Assembly (NCBI GenBank): GCA_039583875.1
Contig: CM077166.1
Coordinates: 87,604,564-87,668,563, forward strand
Direction of reading: 5' to 3'
DNA: 64,000 bases
DNA from: Platanthera guangdongensis
Lineage: Eukaryota > Streptophyta > Magnoliopsida > Asparagales > Orchidaceae
The notes under the pieces were generated by a model. That model saw only the letters and a program-made list of their open reading frames with translations. It had not been told where the DNA came from and did not search any database. Below are positions 31,506 to 42,038 of this stretch, piece by piece. The position numbers were made by a program, and so were the translations under genes. Every line of letters starts with the position of its first letter. The stretch's first letter is position 1.

Positions 31506-33980
31506 TCAGCCCGGGGTGTCGACACTTTCGCTCGACCATGTGTCGAGACTAGGGTACACGGCCTGCGACACGGGAGTGTCCCAGGGCGTGTCGAGCCCGT
31601 GTCGACACTCGGCCCGGGGTGCCGACACTTTCGTTCGACAGTGTGTCGAGACAAGGCACACGGACTAGGACAAGGGCATGTCCAAGGCCGTGTGGGTCTG
31701 TCGACGAACTTCAGTCGACGATGTTCACTCGACGAGGGTCGAGTGTCGAGTGTCGAGTGTCGAGTGTCGAGACTGGGACACACGGCCTGTGACACGAGCG
31801 TGTCACAGGGCGTTTCCCACTTGGTCGACGATCTTCGCTCGACGTTTTTTCCGCGGTGTCGACACAAAGGCTGTCAAGTGTGTCGAGACTTGGCACACGG
31901 CGTGGGACACGGGCGTGTCCCAGGCCGTGTCACCTCTCGGGATGTTTTCGGGGTCGTGTCAATGGAGGCACACGGCCGGCCAAACGGCCGTGTCAGTGGC
32001 GACACGGGCGTGTCGGGTCGAACACGGGCATGTCGGATGCCCGTGTGTTGTTCCAGGCGCGTTGATTCGAGATGGTGAATGAGGAACACGGCACTGGATA
32101 CGGGCGTGTGCCAGGCCGTGTTCGGCCCAGGTCTTTTATTTTTCAGGTGGATCGTGGCCATTCTTTTCCTGATTTTAGGATCTGATGGTTCAGATCATTT
32201 CTTTAGGAGTTAAGTCCGAGAATAGGGTTGAAAACCCTCATTCTTCTCCAAGCTTTCTCTTACTAAAGATCTAGAGAGAAGTGAGAACAAGGAAGAAGGA
32301 GAAGGAGAGTTTGGGCTGTAGGAGAGGTTTCGGTGCTCCAAATCGCGAGCTGAGTCCAGATCCGTGGAGGTTACATCGTTACGAAGGTTTTCATCCGTCT
32401 ATTTTGCCATGGCAAGGAAGAGGAGTCGGAAGGTAACGACGCTTCTCCTCTCGGTCTTAGGATGCATGTCTTAGCATCATTTATTTTCTAGTTTTGGGCA
32501 CCAAACACTCAAATGAGAGGGGTTTTGGGTCGCCAAGGTTCAAGAGGAACCTCCGGGTCGATTGAGTCCGTCCCCGACATGATTTGCATTAGATATCTGC
32601 TCCGTTAGTGGATTAGGCATGGTGGGTGAAGCCGTAGTCGCGACCGTTAGTCCGACTCGGTGATGTTGCATACGAACGTTAAGGATTCGTAGAGTTTCCA
32701 TTGTGGCAAGACGCCGTTTGTGATGTGGTGATCTCTTCCCCTTTTTCTCGAGTGACTATGTATAGTCGGAAACGGACAAGGTTAGCTCCTCGTGGCGGTA
32801 GATGTTTTCCTTGGTGGACAAGGTTAGCTCCGCATGAGTTGGAGATGGTTTCCTTGGTGCGCGGGAACGCTGCAGTACAAATAAGGGACTAGGGTGGAAT
32901 TGTCTTGGTTTGTGATGTGCCAAGGCGTGGCTATATATCCGTGGTCGGCTGGCTATCCCGTGACGTTCACGTCATGTGCGGAGAGTGTCACGGCGAGACT
33001 AGTCCCCTTCTGTGAGATTGACGAGAATGCCAAGTATGGGGACAAGCCCGAGCAGTGAGGCCATGAGCGGGTGGGGTCCGGCAAGGCTTCTTAGAATCGG
33101 TCAGTTTGTGTTGTTGGAATCCTGACATGAGACGTCAGATCTTGTAGGCAAGCCCGGGTCTAAGACCTTGAGCGGGTGGGGCCTTTACAAGAGTTCCATG
33201 TGGCGTCCTGTGCGCTGTTTGGGGGAAAGGTGTTACCCCCTTTGTTTGTGGCTTTATGCCAATGGGGAATCGATGAGTACCCATATGTTGTGATTATGTG
33301 CTAGATGCATACGAGATAGGGTGCCTTGGGGTGAAACCCGGGTTTTAGCATACATGATTGCATAAGTAGGCCCTTTTATTATATGCTCAACCAGTAGAGA
33401 ACACGTATGATGTGTGTGACATCCAAGCCTGTTTCTGTAGTTGCTTTTCTGGCTTATGATTATTGCATACGAAGTGCTAACTTGCAGGTTGGTGGGGTAC
33501 CCCGGGGTCCGTTAGGGGCGGCCGGGAGGAGATGTGTTGTTACACAGTTTGAGGTCAGCCTTTGCTGACCCATGTTACTAATAAATTTTACAGGACAAGG
33601 ATCGCATGCAGGAGCTAGCTCGCCGGCCAGAAAGGTCTAAGCCTCATGAAGTGCTTTTCTTTTTGTAGCTCTACTTATGTGATGTTGTATGTTTGAGACT
33701 CATGTTATCCGACTTGCATGCTGAGGTATACTAGGAGTGCTAGGCACATTCATGACTGTTGTATTATTTGATTTTGGACACTTGTAAGGCCATAAGGCCA
33801 TTTGTTTTACTCTTCTAGTGGTGGATAACTTCTTGTCTTGCTTGTGTTTCCGCTGTGTTGTGCAAAGTGTTTTGAGTGTGAGTAGCTATATCAACTTTTA
33901 ATACTAAAGCTGTGGCGTCCGTATGTTGTGGGGCCCCGGACGGACCCATATTATACGTTCACTACAGGGGAGGTGTTACA
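31506..33980 (+). mobile_element. B1 3' LTR, remaining 2.48 kb
   Basis: It resumes exactly where the 21409-21528 piece stops (TCAGCCCGGGGTGTCGACA). Adding both pieces gives about 2.6 kb, the normal LTR length. It shares B1-type variants with 14096-16673, carries the micro-exon copy 32409-32432 with donor at 32433, and ends GGTGTTACA at the TCACG duplication. Confidence 0.92.
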
Positions 33981-33985
33981 TCACG
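33981..33985. repeat. Right target-site duplication of B1 (TCACG)
   Basis: Identical to 14091-14095. The C LTR continues with CGGCGCCCC as in its uninterrupted copies. Confidence 0.95.
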
Positions 33986-36900
33986 CGGCGCCCCAGGCAG
34001 TTTATTTAAGTAAAAAAGCGGATTGTGATTTTTATTTAAGAAAACGGGGCGCGCGTATTTATTTATTGGGATATAAAAAGATGTGATCGCGTTTTAACGA
34101 CAGGAGAAAAATGCACCTATCGTGAGTAGTACAGTATATTCCGGGTGGAATATCAAGGTCGTATTGTTCTTGTGGTCGGTTCGATTATTTCTACTCTTTC
34201 TTGGAGGGGACTATTATTTTACCGATAATTACTTGTCGGGTATTATATATAATAAACAAGACATAAAATGGCAGAAAGAAAATGAAAGCATGAAGGTGGT
34301 GCCGATGAAGAGCTTTGCTCGAGGACATCGAATAAAATTAGAACCAAAATAGACTTTTAAAAAAAAAGAGATCCTAAGTTTCTAATTAATTAAGGCGGAA
34401 ACTTGGCCGTGGAGGTTCCACTAGAATGAGCTCACTTATCTCTAGGACTATTGCTCACTTGAACGCTAAGAATATTTGACCGAACGTTAGTCCGACGAAG
34501 GATTCCTCTTAGCGCCCGCATTACGCTAAGAACCCGCTATTGGGTGGGGAACCCAATCTGGTAGAGTTGGCACGCCTCCTCTCTCGAGGGTTAGTGCGGA
34601 ACTCTCTTTGCCAAGGGTGATCTGTCCATACGCACGTCCTCTCGGCTAGCGTATGGAAAATGGAAATAGGGCCCACACATCGATATGTGGTCCTACGCAT
34701 CGCGTCGTTAACCCCGGGCAAACCTTAAGTAATTAATTAATTAGAAAAATTAGACCTTTAATTATTTTAAGCTATTTTATTTCTCCCAATGCTCTTCGAT
34801 ACTGAGGGCTAAGAATGATTAGCCACTCATCGGAATGGGGACAGTTTGTGAGGAAAGCAGAAAATAAAGTAGAAAAGAAAAGCAGTAAATGAAAGCGATT
34901 AAAGAAAGCTGTAAACGAAATCAGAAAATTGCAAGTCCTACTCAAACGAGTAGGACTGAAGAAAGCTGTAAAATTACAAGTCCCGACTCAAATGAGTGGG
35001 CGGGACAAAATAAAGGGAGTCCTACTCAAACGAGTAGCAGAAAATAAATGCACCCACACACGCACTCTACTGAAAATTAAACACATACACAGACCTGTCA
35101 TTTAACTCAAATGAGTAGGCGGTAAATAAATGATAGTACAAATACTACTCAAATTATTACAGACAAATAACGACCTGCCATTTAACTCAAATGAGTAGGC
35201 GGTAAATAAAATCCTGCCATTTAACTCCTAGCGAGTAGGCGGAAATAAATGCTAACACTCACGCACTCTACTTAAAAGTAAAACACACGCACACAAATCC
35301 TACTCAAACGAGTAGGAGAAAATTAAAGCACACCATTTAACCCTTAACGAGTAGGCGAAAATAAATGCAACACACGCACACACTTTATAGAATTGAAAGA
35401 AATCAATTTAAACTAACTCATACACGCACGCACACATATAAAAAATAGGAAAAACTAAGTTGCTGAAAAATTAAAACAACTACATTTTTACCGCTAGAAT
35501 GCGGTAGAAATGAATAAAAAGTGAAAATAAAATTTAATAAAACAAAAGTTTTTGCAAATAAATGAAAAGTATATGTGCTCGAAAAATTGAAATGAATACA
35601 TTTCTACCGTTAGAATGCAGTAGAAATGCATAAAATGAAGAAATAAAATTTAAACGGGCAAAAAGTTTTTGAAAATAAAAGCAAAAATGAAGTGTTTGAA
35701 AAATTAAAATAAAAATGTTTTCATTCTTATGAGGTAATAAAAGAGCTTAAAAATGTGGAAATAATGCAGAAAAGAACAAAAAGTTTTACATCCTAATAAA
35801 AAAAACTAAGTTAACGAAAAACAAAACTATTTTTAAGGCATCTTTATAAACTCATAAGAATGAAAAGAAGAACGAGAAAAAACAAAAACTAAACTATGAA
35901 ATTTATGAAATCTATTTAAGCATAAAACTAAACTCATACACGCACACACCTATTTTAAAAGAACAAAAACGAAGTTAAAACAAAAAAAAATAAGATTGCA
36001 TAAGGATTTGTTGCTTAAAATCATTCCAACATTATATAAAGAGACAAAAAACACATTTTTTTAAGTAAAAATAGGGGTTACAAAAGAATGAAAACAAAAG
36101 CTAAAGAGAGTGGGGAGAAATATCCCTTACATAGCATTAGGATTCATCTAAGCAGCATAACCCTATACAAAATAGTTCAGGAAAAAAAGGGAACAACAGC
36201 TCCAACAGAAGGCTGCAAGTTATAGGAAAAAAATTTCATCGGACATGCCCTCTGACACGGGCGTGTCAGGGGGCGTGTCGACACTGTACATATGGCGGTC
36301 GTGAATTTACTGGAGATTTTGACTTTGCGGCTAAAAATGCGGCGGTCACGCCTCACGTCACGGGCGTGACAATGGGCATGTCGTTCGGCGATTGATGACA
36401 TTGTTGACTTCAGGGGGTCGCCGACGGCGGTTTGTTGGGCCAGGTGGTGGAAGACACGCACTAGATCACGGGCGTGACTCTAGGCGTGTCGGGTTGAGTC
36501 GATGAATGTTGAGCTGAAAATTCGTCGAGCGGGAAATTCGTCGAGTTGAAAATTTGTCGAGCAGGATGGAGTGGTCACGCCCCCAGTCACGGGCATGACT
36601 CTGGGCGTGTCACGGAGGTTTTGACGATCGTCGAGCGGAAGTCATCGAGCGGACAATCGTTGAGCAGAATATCGTCGAGCGCGAGAATCGTCGATCGGAA
36701 AATCGTCGAGCGGGAGTTTTCGTCGACCTTGCTAAAGTGGTCACGCCCCAGGTCACGTGCGTGACGCTAAGCGTGTGGCGGAGTTGTCGACGATCGTCGA
36801 GCGGAAATCGTCGAGCGCAAGATCGTCGAGCGCAAGATCGTCGAGCGCAAGATCGTCAAGCGCAAAATCATCGAGCGGTATAGACACGGGTCTGGGTCAC

Positions 36901-37211
36901 GCCCCGTGTCGGGTGACACGGGTGTGTTGATCTTTTTCTTCAAAAATTGGCAGATTCACTAGATTTCGACATGTCACTCCATGGTCACGGGCGTGACCCA
37001 AGGAACACGGGCGTGACCCAAGGAACACGGGCATGACCTATGCAAAAATTTGACTTTTCCTGAAATTTTTCAGAAAATCAAAACAAAGTAGGTTAGCAAA
37101 ATATTTACAAAATAAGAGCAATTTATTAAAGAGATATAAGTAAAAATGATGAAAAGTAAGTAAAATAACTTATTTATTATACACAAAAATACGTATATTT
37201 ACAACTCATCA
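33986..37211 (-). mobile_element. C1 3' LTR, main part
   Basis: It continues the C LTR from 14095. On the minus strand it starts at 37211 with TGATGAGTTGTAAATATACG. It contains, in plus order: the block with CACACATCGATATGTGGTCC (34670), palindromes of the CTACTCAAACGAGTAG type (34940-35350), AT-rich low-complexity sequence (35400-36100), and a GC-rich part with hairpins TGACACGGGCGTGTCAG (36255) and TCGACGATCGTCGA (36786). No coding potential is evident. Confidence 0.88.
34940..35350. repeat. Palindrome array ACTCAAAYGAGT in C1 3' LTR
   Basis: CCTACTCAAACGAGTAGG recurs near 34948, 35022 and 35297. TTTAACTCAAATGAGTAGG recurs near 35101 and 35178. Each is an inverted repeat with arms ACTC/GAGT. 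Equivalent arrays are at 41660-42028 and, in C2, at 61240-61670. Confidence 0.8.
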
Positions 37212-39545
37212 AATACCCTCATACTTAAGCTTTTGTTATTCCAGAGCAAAAGTTGGAGATGAACTTATAAGGAATAAAAAAAATCCTAAGTTTAACTACC
37301 GCTTGACTTAATTGAAAGAAAGATCAAAATGAATATCTGGGGTATACGAGTTAAATCCTAAATTATGGCATAAATTTAAATAAAGGAAGAGTTTCAGCTA
37401 AACACCTCTGATATAATCGAATAGGTAGCAAAAAATTTTATTTGTTAGGCTAACAAAATTAGATTTGATTATGGAAACTTTAGCTTTGTAAAAATTATAG
37501 GAAATAATAAAATTTACAAATTATGCTCTCAAAAATATTTTAAAATTAAATCTAGAATCTTTTGAATTTGGCGGAGGGGGTGTTGGTTTATGAAGAGGGC
37601 TTTGATTTAGAGGCGAGGGTATATTTTTTCGCTCGAAGCTCTAATGATTTTTTTTCGAATATGGATGTTAGGAAAATAAAATCTAATTTTTCATAACATA
37701 AATTTTTTTTTACAATCTTCATAATAATCCAATGTATATGTATAGGAGTAATGAATTTTATCCTCTTATTTCGTAACATATAATCTTTTCAAATATTGGA
37801 TGACTATGTTTACGTAACGAAATCTTATTCCAATTGATATAGGATTTTTTAAGAATCGAAATCATGCCAAGTATGACATGAAAAAAAATGATAGGGTTTT
37901 GCAAAAATAAAACTAGGTTTAATAAAACATTTTTGAGAGCAAACTTTATAAATTAAACGTTCCGATATTTCAAAAAAAAGTTCGGAGTAAACATAATATG
38001 AAATCTAATGTAGTTATTTTCTAATAAAATAAATATGTAACTATTTAGATAAGTAAAAGTGATGCTGAAAACAGGTCTCTATCTAAATAAAAAAGGCATA
38101 CGAAAATTTTTAAATCGTAACCCCAAATATCTAAATCTATCGATCTCCATTTAATAAACGAACAGTAAGCAAAGAATTAAGATAATTCACCTATAAATTA
38201 ACTCACAATTGGATTTTTGGAGATCGAAAAGAGTTAAGAATTGAGATATTCGATTTATTTGCTAAATAATTTACAAAACATATTTTTTGGAATTTTAGGG
38301 TTTTTATCTATTTTTTGGTATTTGTTTTTGTGATTATCATCTTTTTTTGAATTTTTAAAGGTGTTTTATCTTCTTTTTTATTTTTGGTTTTAATTATTTT
38401 TTAGATGTTTTTGGTTTTTTAGATTTATTTACAAGAAAGGGATGAGAAAGAAGAGTTATTTACTAAGAAGATAGGGGGGAAGAGAGAAATTTTTTTATTA
38501 TATTTTTTTGTTCTTTTAAAAAAAATCTCGAAGGCGGTCCGCGAACAGACTCTTATTTGGGTGGTTGGTTTGATGAGTCGAACGCCGCGGGCATGCTAAA
38601 AAGCGAGCTTTAAAAAATAAGAAGAGGGGGAGAATGAGAATTATTTTTACAAGGGAGTTTTAGCCTGCAAAAAAAATTGGAACTAAAATTTTTGTTGTTA
38701 AATTTTTTTTTTTTGAGTTTTTGGATTATAAAAACAAGGGAATTTTTTTTTAGGTTTTTGTATTGTGAAATGATTTTTTTTGTTTTTTGGATGGGTGCAG
38801 AAAATAAAGGTGCAGAAAATAGGAAACTAAGAAGACAACCCCACACTTAAACCCAACATTGTCCCCAATGTTGCAATCGAAGTATACAAAACGAATAAGG
38901 TATAAAAGGAAATATGTACAAAAATAAAAGTGGCGGGGAGAAGCTCCACTAAGACGAGGTCGGGAGGCTCGGGGTGATACCCTGCATTATTAAAAAGAAA
39001 TAGCAAAAATAAAAGAACAAAAACAAAAAAGATAAACTCTGCAAAAGGGTGTGGGCGGTAGGGGGTGGCAAGTGCGGGTGACGCGAAGGTAGCTAAGGAC
39101 TTAGCTATATGAGCGCGACAGATATGCGGTCCCCTAGCGCGCACAAAAGCGAAGTGCACCGAAGAAAAACAAAACAACTTAAAAATAAAATAAAACAAAA
39201 CAAAATATATGCAGTTTTGAAAATAATTGTATTTTTTGGTGTTTTTAAGTAGGTGTTCTAATTTTTAGCTGGGTTTTATTTTTTTTGAGATTTAAGTTTT
39301 AAGTTTTTCGTTTTTTTGTTTTTTTTTTCATTTTTCAAGTTTTTTAGATTTTTTAGGTTTTTTGAGGTCTTAGGTTTTTTTAGTGTTTTAGTTTAAGTCT
39401 TTTTTTTGGATAAAAATAAGGAAATTTTTTTTAAGTTGTTTTCATTTTTTAGATGTTTTGGTTTTATAGGTTTTTCAAGTTTTGTAGTTTTATAAGTTTT
39501 TCAAAAAATATTTTTTTTCTTTTATAATTTTGTAATTTTTTTATA

Positions 39546-39582
<37 letters not shown>

Positions 39583-39669
39583 TTTTGTTTGGCATTTTTA
39601 ATTTTTGTTATATATATAGATATAGGTAAAATTAATAGATTTCTAGGGTTCAAAATAACGACACGAATA
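37212..39669 (-). other. C1 internal region, non-coding
   Basis: 2.46 kb of AT-rich sequence with long A and T runs. No gag or pol motif is seen in any frame. Two blocks are conserved with C2: the GACAATGTTGGG-like block (minus strand, about 38845-38870; C2 at about 63470) and the block with GCGCGC and GGTGCACTTCGC words (about 39135-39165; C2 about 63160-63190). The longest minus-strand open stretch (39198-38827) contains these blocks and low-complexity Phe/Leu runs, so I do not call it a gene. A (TTA)n microsatellite lies at about 39547-39581. Confidence 0.75.
39547..39581. repeat. (TTA)n microsatellite
   Basis: About 11-12 uninterrupted TTA/ATT units in the C1 internal region, just inside the primer site. 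Confidence 0.9.
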
Positions 39670-39687
39670 TCCCCGGCAACGGCGCCA
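39670..39687 (-). other. C1 primer-binding site (tRNA-Asp)
   Basis: The plus strand reads TCCCCGGCAACGGCGCCA, exactly the 3' 18 nt of plant tRNA-Asp including CCA (positions 59-76). On the element strand it is the normal 18-nt primer site, stopping before m1A58. Confidence 0.9.
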
Positions 39688-39693
39688 AAAACT

Positions 39694-40530
39694 TGTTTGA
39701 TATTTTCTCATCCAGTCTGAAAACTTAATGCGTTTAAAACTCCAAAAATATGTGAGGATTCATGCGGCGCCCCGGGCAGTTTATTTAAGTAGAAAAGCGG
39801 ATTGTGATTTTTATTTAAGAAAACGGGGCGCGCATATTTATTTATTTGGATATAAAAAGATGTGATCGAGTTTTAACGAAAGGAGGCAAGTGCACCTATC
39901 GTGAGTAGTACGGGATATTCCGGGTGGAATATCAAGGTCGTATTTTTCTCGGGGTCGTTTCGATTATTTCTACTCTTCCCTGGAGGGGACTATTATTTTA
40001 CCGATAATTACTTGTCGGGTATTTTATATATAATAAAAAAGACAGAAAATGGCAGCAAGAAAATGAAAGCATGAAGGTGGTGCCGATGAAGAGCTTAGCT
40101 CGAGGGCACCGAATAAAATTAGAACCAAAATAGACTTTTAATAAAAAGAGATCCTAAGTTTCTAATTAATTAAGGCGGAGACTTGGCCGTGGAGGTTCCA
40201 CTAGAATGAGCTCACTTATCTCTAGGACTATTGCTCACCTGAACGCTAAGACTATTCGACCGAACGTTAGTCCGACGAAGGATTCCTCTTAACGCCCGCA
40301 TTACGCTAAGAACCACGCTATTGGGTGGGGAACCCAATCCGGTAGAGTTGGCGCGCCTCCTCTCTCGAATGTTAGTACGGAACTCTCTTTGCCAAGGGAT
40401 GATCTATCCATATGCACGGCCTCCCGTCTATTGTATGAAAAACAGACATAGGGCCCACACATCGATATGTGGTCCTACGCGTCGTTAACCAGGGGAAAAC
40501 CTTAAGTAATTAATTAATTAGAAAAATTAG
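39694..40530 (-). mobile_element. C1 partial inner LTR (U5 side)
   Basis: About 840 bp, from TGTTTGATATTTTCTC to TTAATTAGAAAAATTAG, colinear with the terminal part of the C LTR (compare 40645-41490). The rest of the LTR is absent. It is replaced by a 40-bp LTR piece and the tRNA copy. Confidence 0.85.
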
Positions 40531-40570
40531 GTAAGGACCCACACATCGATATGTGGTCCTACGCATCGTT
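40531..40570 (-). other. 40-bp duplicated LTR piece at the tRNA junction
   Basis: GTAAGGACCCACACATCGATATGTGG... repeats LTR sequence already present at about 40450-40487. It ends in ATCGTT, which overlaps the tRNA 5' end (GTCGTTG in tRNA-Asp, and GTCGTTAACC in the LTR). This gives about 6 nt of microhomology at the junction. Confidence 0.75.
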
Positions 40571-40638
40571 GTAGTATAGTGGTGAGTATTCCCGCATGTC
40601 ACGCGGTGACCCGGGTTCGTTCCCCGACAACGGCGCCA
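40565..40638 (+). pseudogene. tRNA-Asp(GTC) copy including 3' CCA, fused to C1 LTR
   Basis: The sequence follows plant tRNA-Asp over its whole length: acceptor TCGTTG, A-box GTAGTATAGTGG, anticodon GTC at 40598-40600, T-arm CCGGGTTCG, acceptor CAACGGCG and CCA at 40636-40638. From family knowledge it differs at position 1 (A for G), a D-loop base, position 32, a missing G in the anticodon stem, position 58 (T for A, at 40620) and position 65 (A for G). Plant nuclear tRNA genes do not encode CCA, so this is a copy of mature tRNA. The six-bp-later LTR start (40645) places it where C1's primer should sit. It is not a functional gene. Confidence 0.88.
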
Positions 40639-40644
40639 AAAACA

Positions 40645-42038
40645 TGATTGATATTTTCGCATCAAGTCCGAAAACTTAATGCGGTTAAAACTCCAAAAAT
40701 AGGTGAGGATTCACGCGTCGCCCCGGGCGATTTATTTAAGTAGAAAAGCGGATTGTGATTTTTATTTAAGAAAACGGGGCGCGCGTATTTATTTATTTGG
40801 ATTTAAAAATATGTGATCGAGTTTTAACGAAAGGAGGCAAGTGCACCTATCGTGAGTAGTACAAGATATTCTGGGTGGAATATCAAGGTCGTATTGTTCT
40901 CGGGGTAGGTTCGATTATTTCTACTCTTCCCTGGAGGGGACTATTATTTTACCGATAATTACTTGTCGGCTATTTTATATATAATAAAAAAGACAGAAAA
41001 TGGCAGAAAGAAAATGATAACATGATGGTGGTGCCGATGAATAGCTTAGCTCGAGGGCACCGAATAAAATTAGAACCAAAATAGACTTTTAATAAAAAGA
41101 GATCCTAAGTTTCTAATTAATTAAGGCGGAGACTTGCCGTAGAGGTTCCACTATAATGAGCTCACTTATCTCTAGGACTATTGCTCACCTGAACGCTAAG
41201 ACTATTCGACCGAACGTTAGTCCGACGAAGGATTCCTCTTAACGCCTGCATTATGCTAAGAAACCCGCTATTGGGTGGGGAATCCAATCTGGTAGAGTTG
41301 GCGCGCCTCCTCTCTCGATGGTTAGTGCAGAACTCTCTTTGCCAAGGGGTGATATGTCCATACGCACGACCTCTCGGCGAGCGTATGGAAAACGAAAATA
41401 GGGCCCACACATCGATATGTGGTCCTACGCGTCGTTAACCCTGGGCAAACCTTAAGTAATTAATTAATTAGAAAAATTAGACCTTTAATTATTTTAAGCT
41501 ATTTTATTTGTCGCAATGCTCTTCGATACTGAGGGCTAAGAATGATTAGCCACTCATCGGAATGGGGACGGCTTGCGAGGAAAGCAGAAAATAAAGCAGA
41601 AAAGGTAAGCAGTAAATGAAAGCAATAAAAGAAAGCTATAAAGGAAAGCAGAAAATTGCAAGTCCTACTCAAACGAGTAGGACTGAAGAAAGCTGTAAAA
41701 TTACAAGTCCCGGCTCAAATGAGTGGGCGGGACAAAATAAAGCGAGTCCTACTCAAACGAGTAGGAGAAAATAAATGCACCTCACACACGCACTCTACTG
41801 AAAATTAAACACATACACAGACCTGCCATTTAACTCAAATGAGTAGGCGGTAAATAAATGCTAATACAAATACTACTCAAATTGTTACAGACAAATAACG
41901 ACCTGTCATTTAACTCAAATGAGTAAGTGGTAAATAAAATCCTGCCATTTAACTCCTAGCGAGTAGGCGGTAAATAAATGCTAGTACTAATACTACTCAA
42001 ATTATTACAGACAAATAACGACCTGCCATTTGGAACTC
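40645..42038 (-). mobile_element. C1 outer 5' LTR, part left of copia
   Basis: From TGATTGATATTTTCGC to TTTGGAACTC. It is colinear with the 3' LTR up to about 35180, then cut by copia. About 0.95 kb present in the 3' LTR (about 35180-36145) is missing between this piece and its continuation at 54241. Because the AACTC duplication spans the deletion joint, the deletion came before the copia insertion. Confidence 0.85.
42034..42038. repeat. Left target-site duplication of the copia element (AACTC)
   Basis: Identical to 54236-54240 and directly abutting the LTR end TGAAAGTG at 42039. Confidence 0.92.

Larger units (their letters stand above)
14096..33980 (+). mobile_element. Element B1: Ty3 chromovirus, interrupted by B2
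   Basis: 5' LTR 14096-16673, primer site 16677, gag 16812-17971, pol 18043-21349, polypurine tract 21395-21408, 3' LTR split into 21409-21528 and 31506-33980 by B2. Target duplication TCACG on both sides. The 5' LTR and the split 3' LTR share variants that the B2 LTRs lack, for example GTGCGCTGTTTGGGGGAAAG (15910, 33210) against GTGAGCCGTTGGGGGAGATG (23330, 30726). This proves the pairing. Confidence 0.93.

Noticed and set aside
14096..33980. Tandem B elements sharing a middle LTR (unequal recombination)
   Set aside because: The split LTR pieces and two independent target duplications fit nesting better. LTR variants pair outer with outer and inner with inner.
38827..39198. 123-codon minus-strand frame in the C1 internal region
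   Set aside because: It has low-complexity Phe/Leu content, no start context or homologous frame in C2, and its conserved parts are non-coding blocks.
40565..40638. A functional nuclear tRNA-Asp gene
   Set aside because: It has an encoded CCA, a missing base in the anticodon stem, a changed T-loop and no terminator T-run. It sits exactly at an element primer position.
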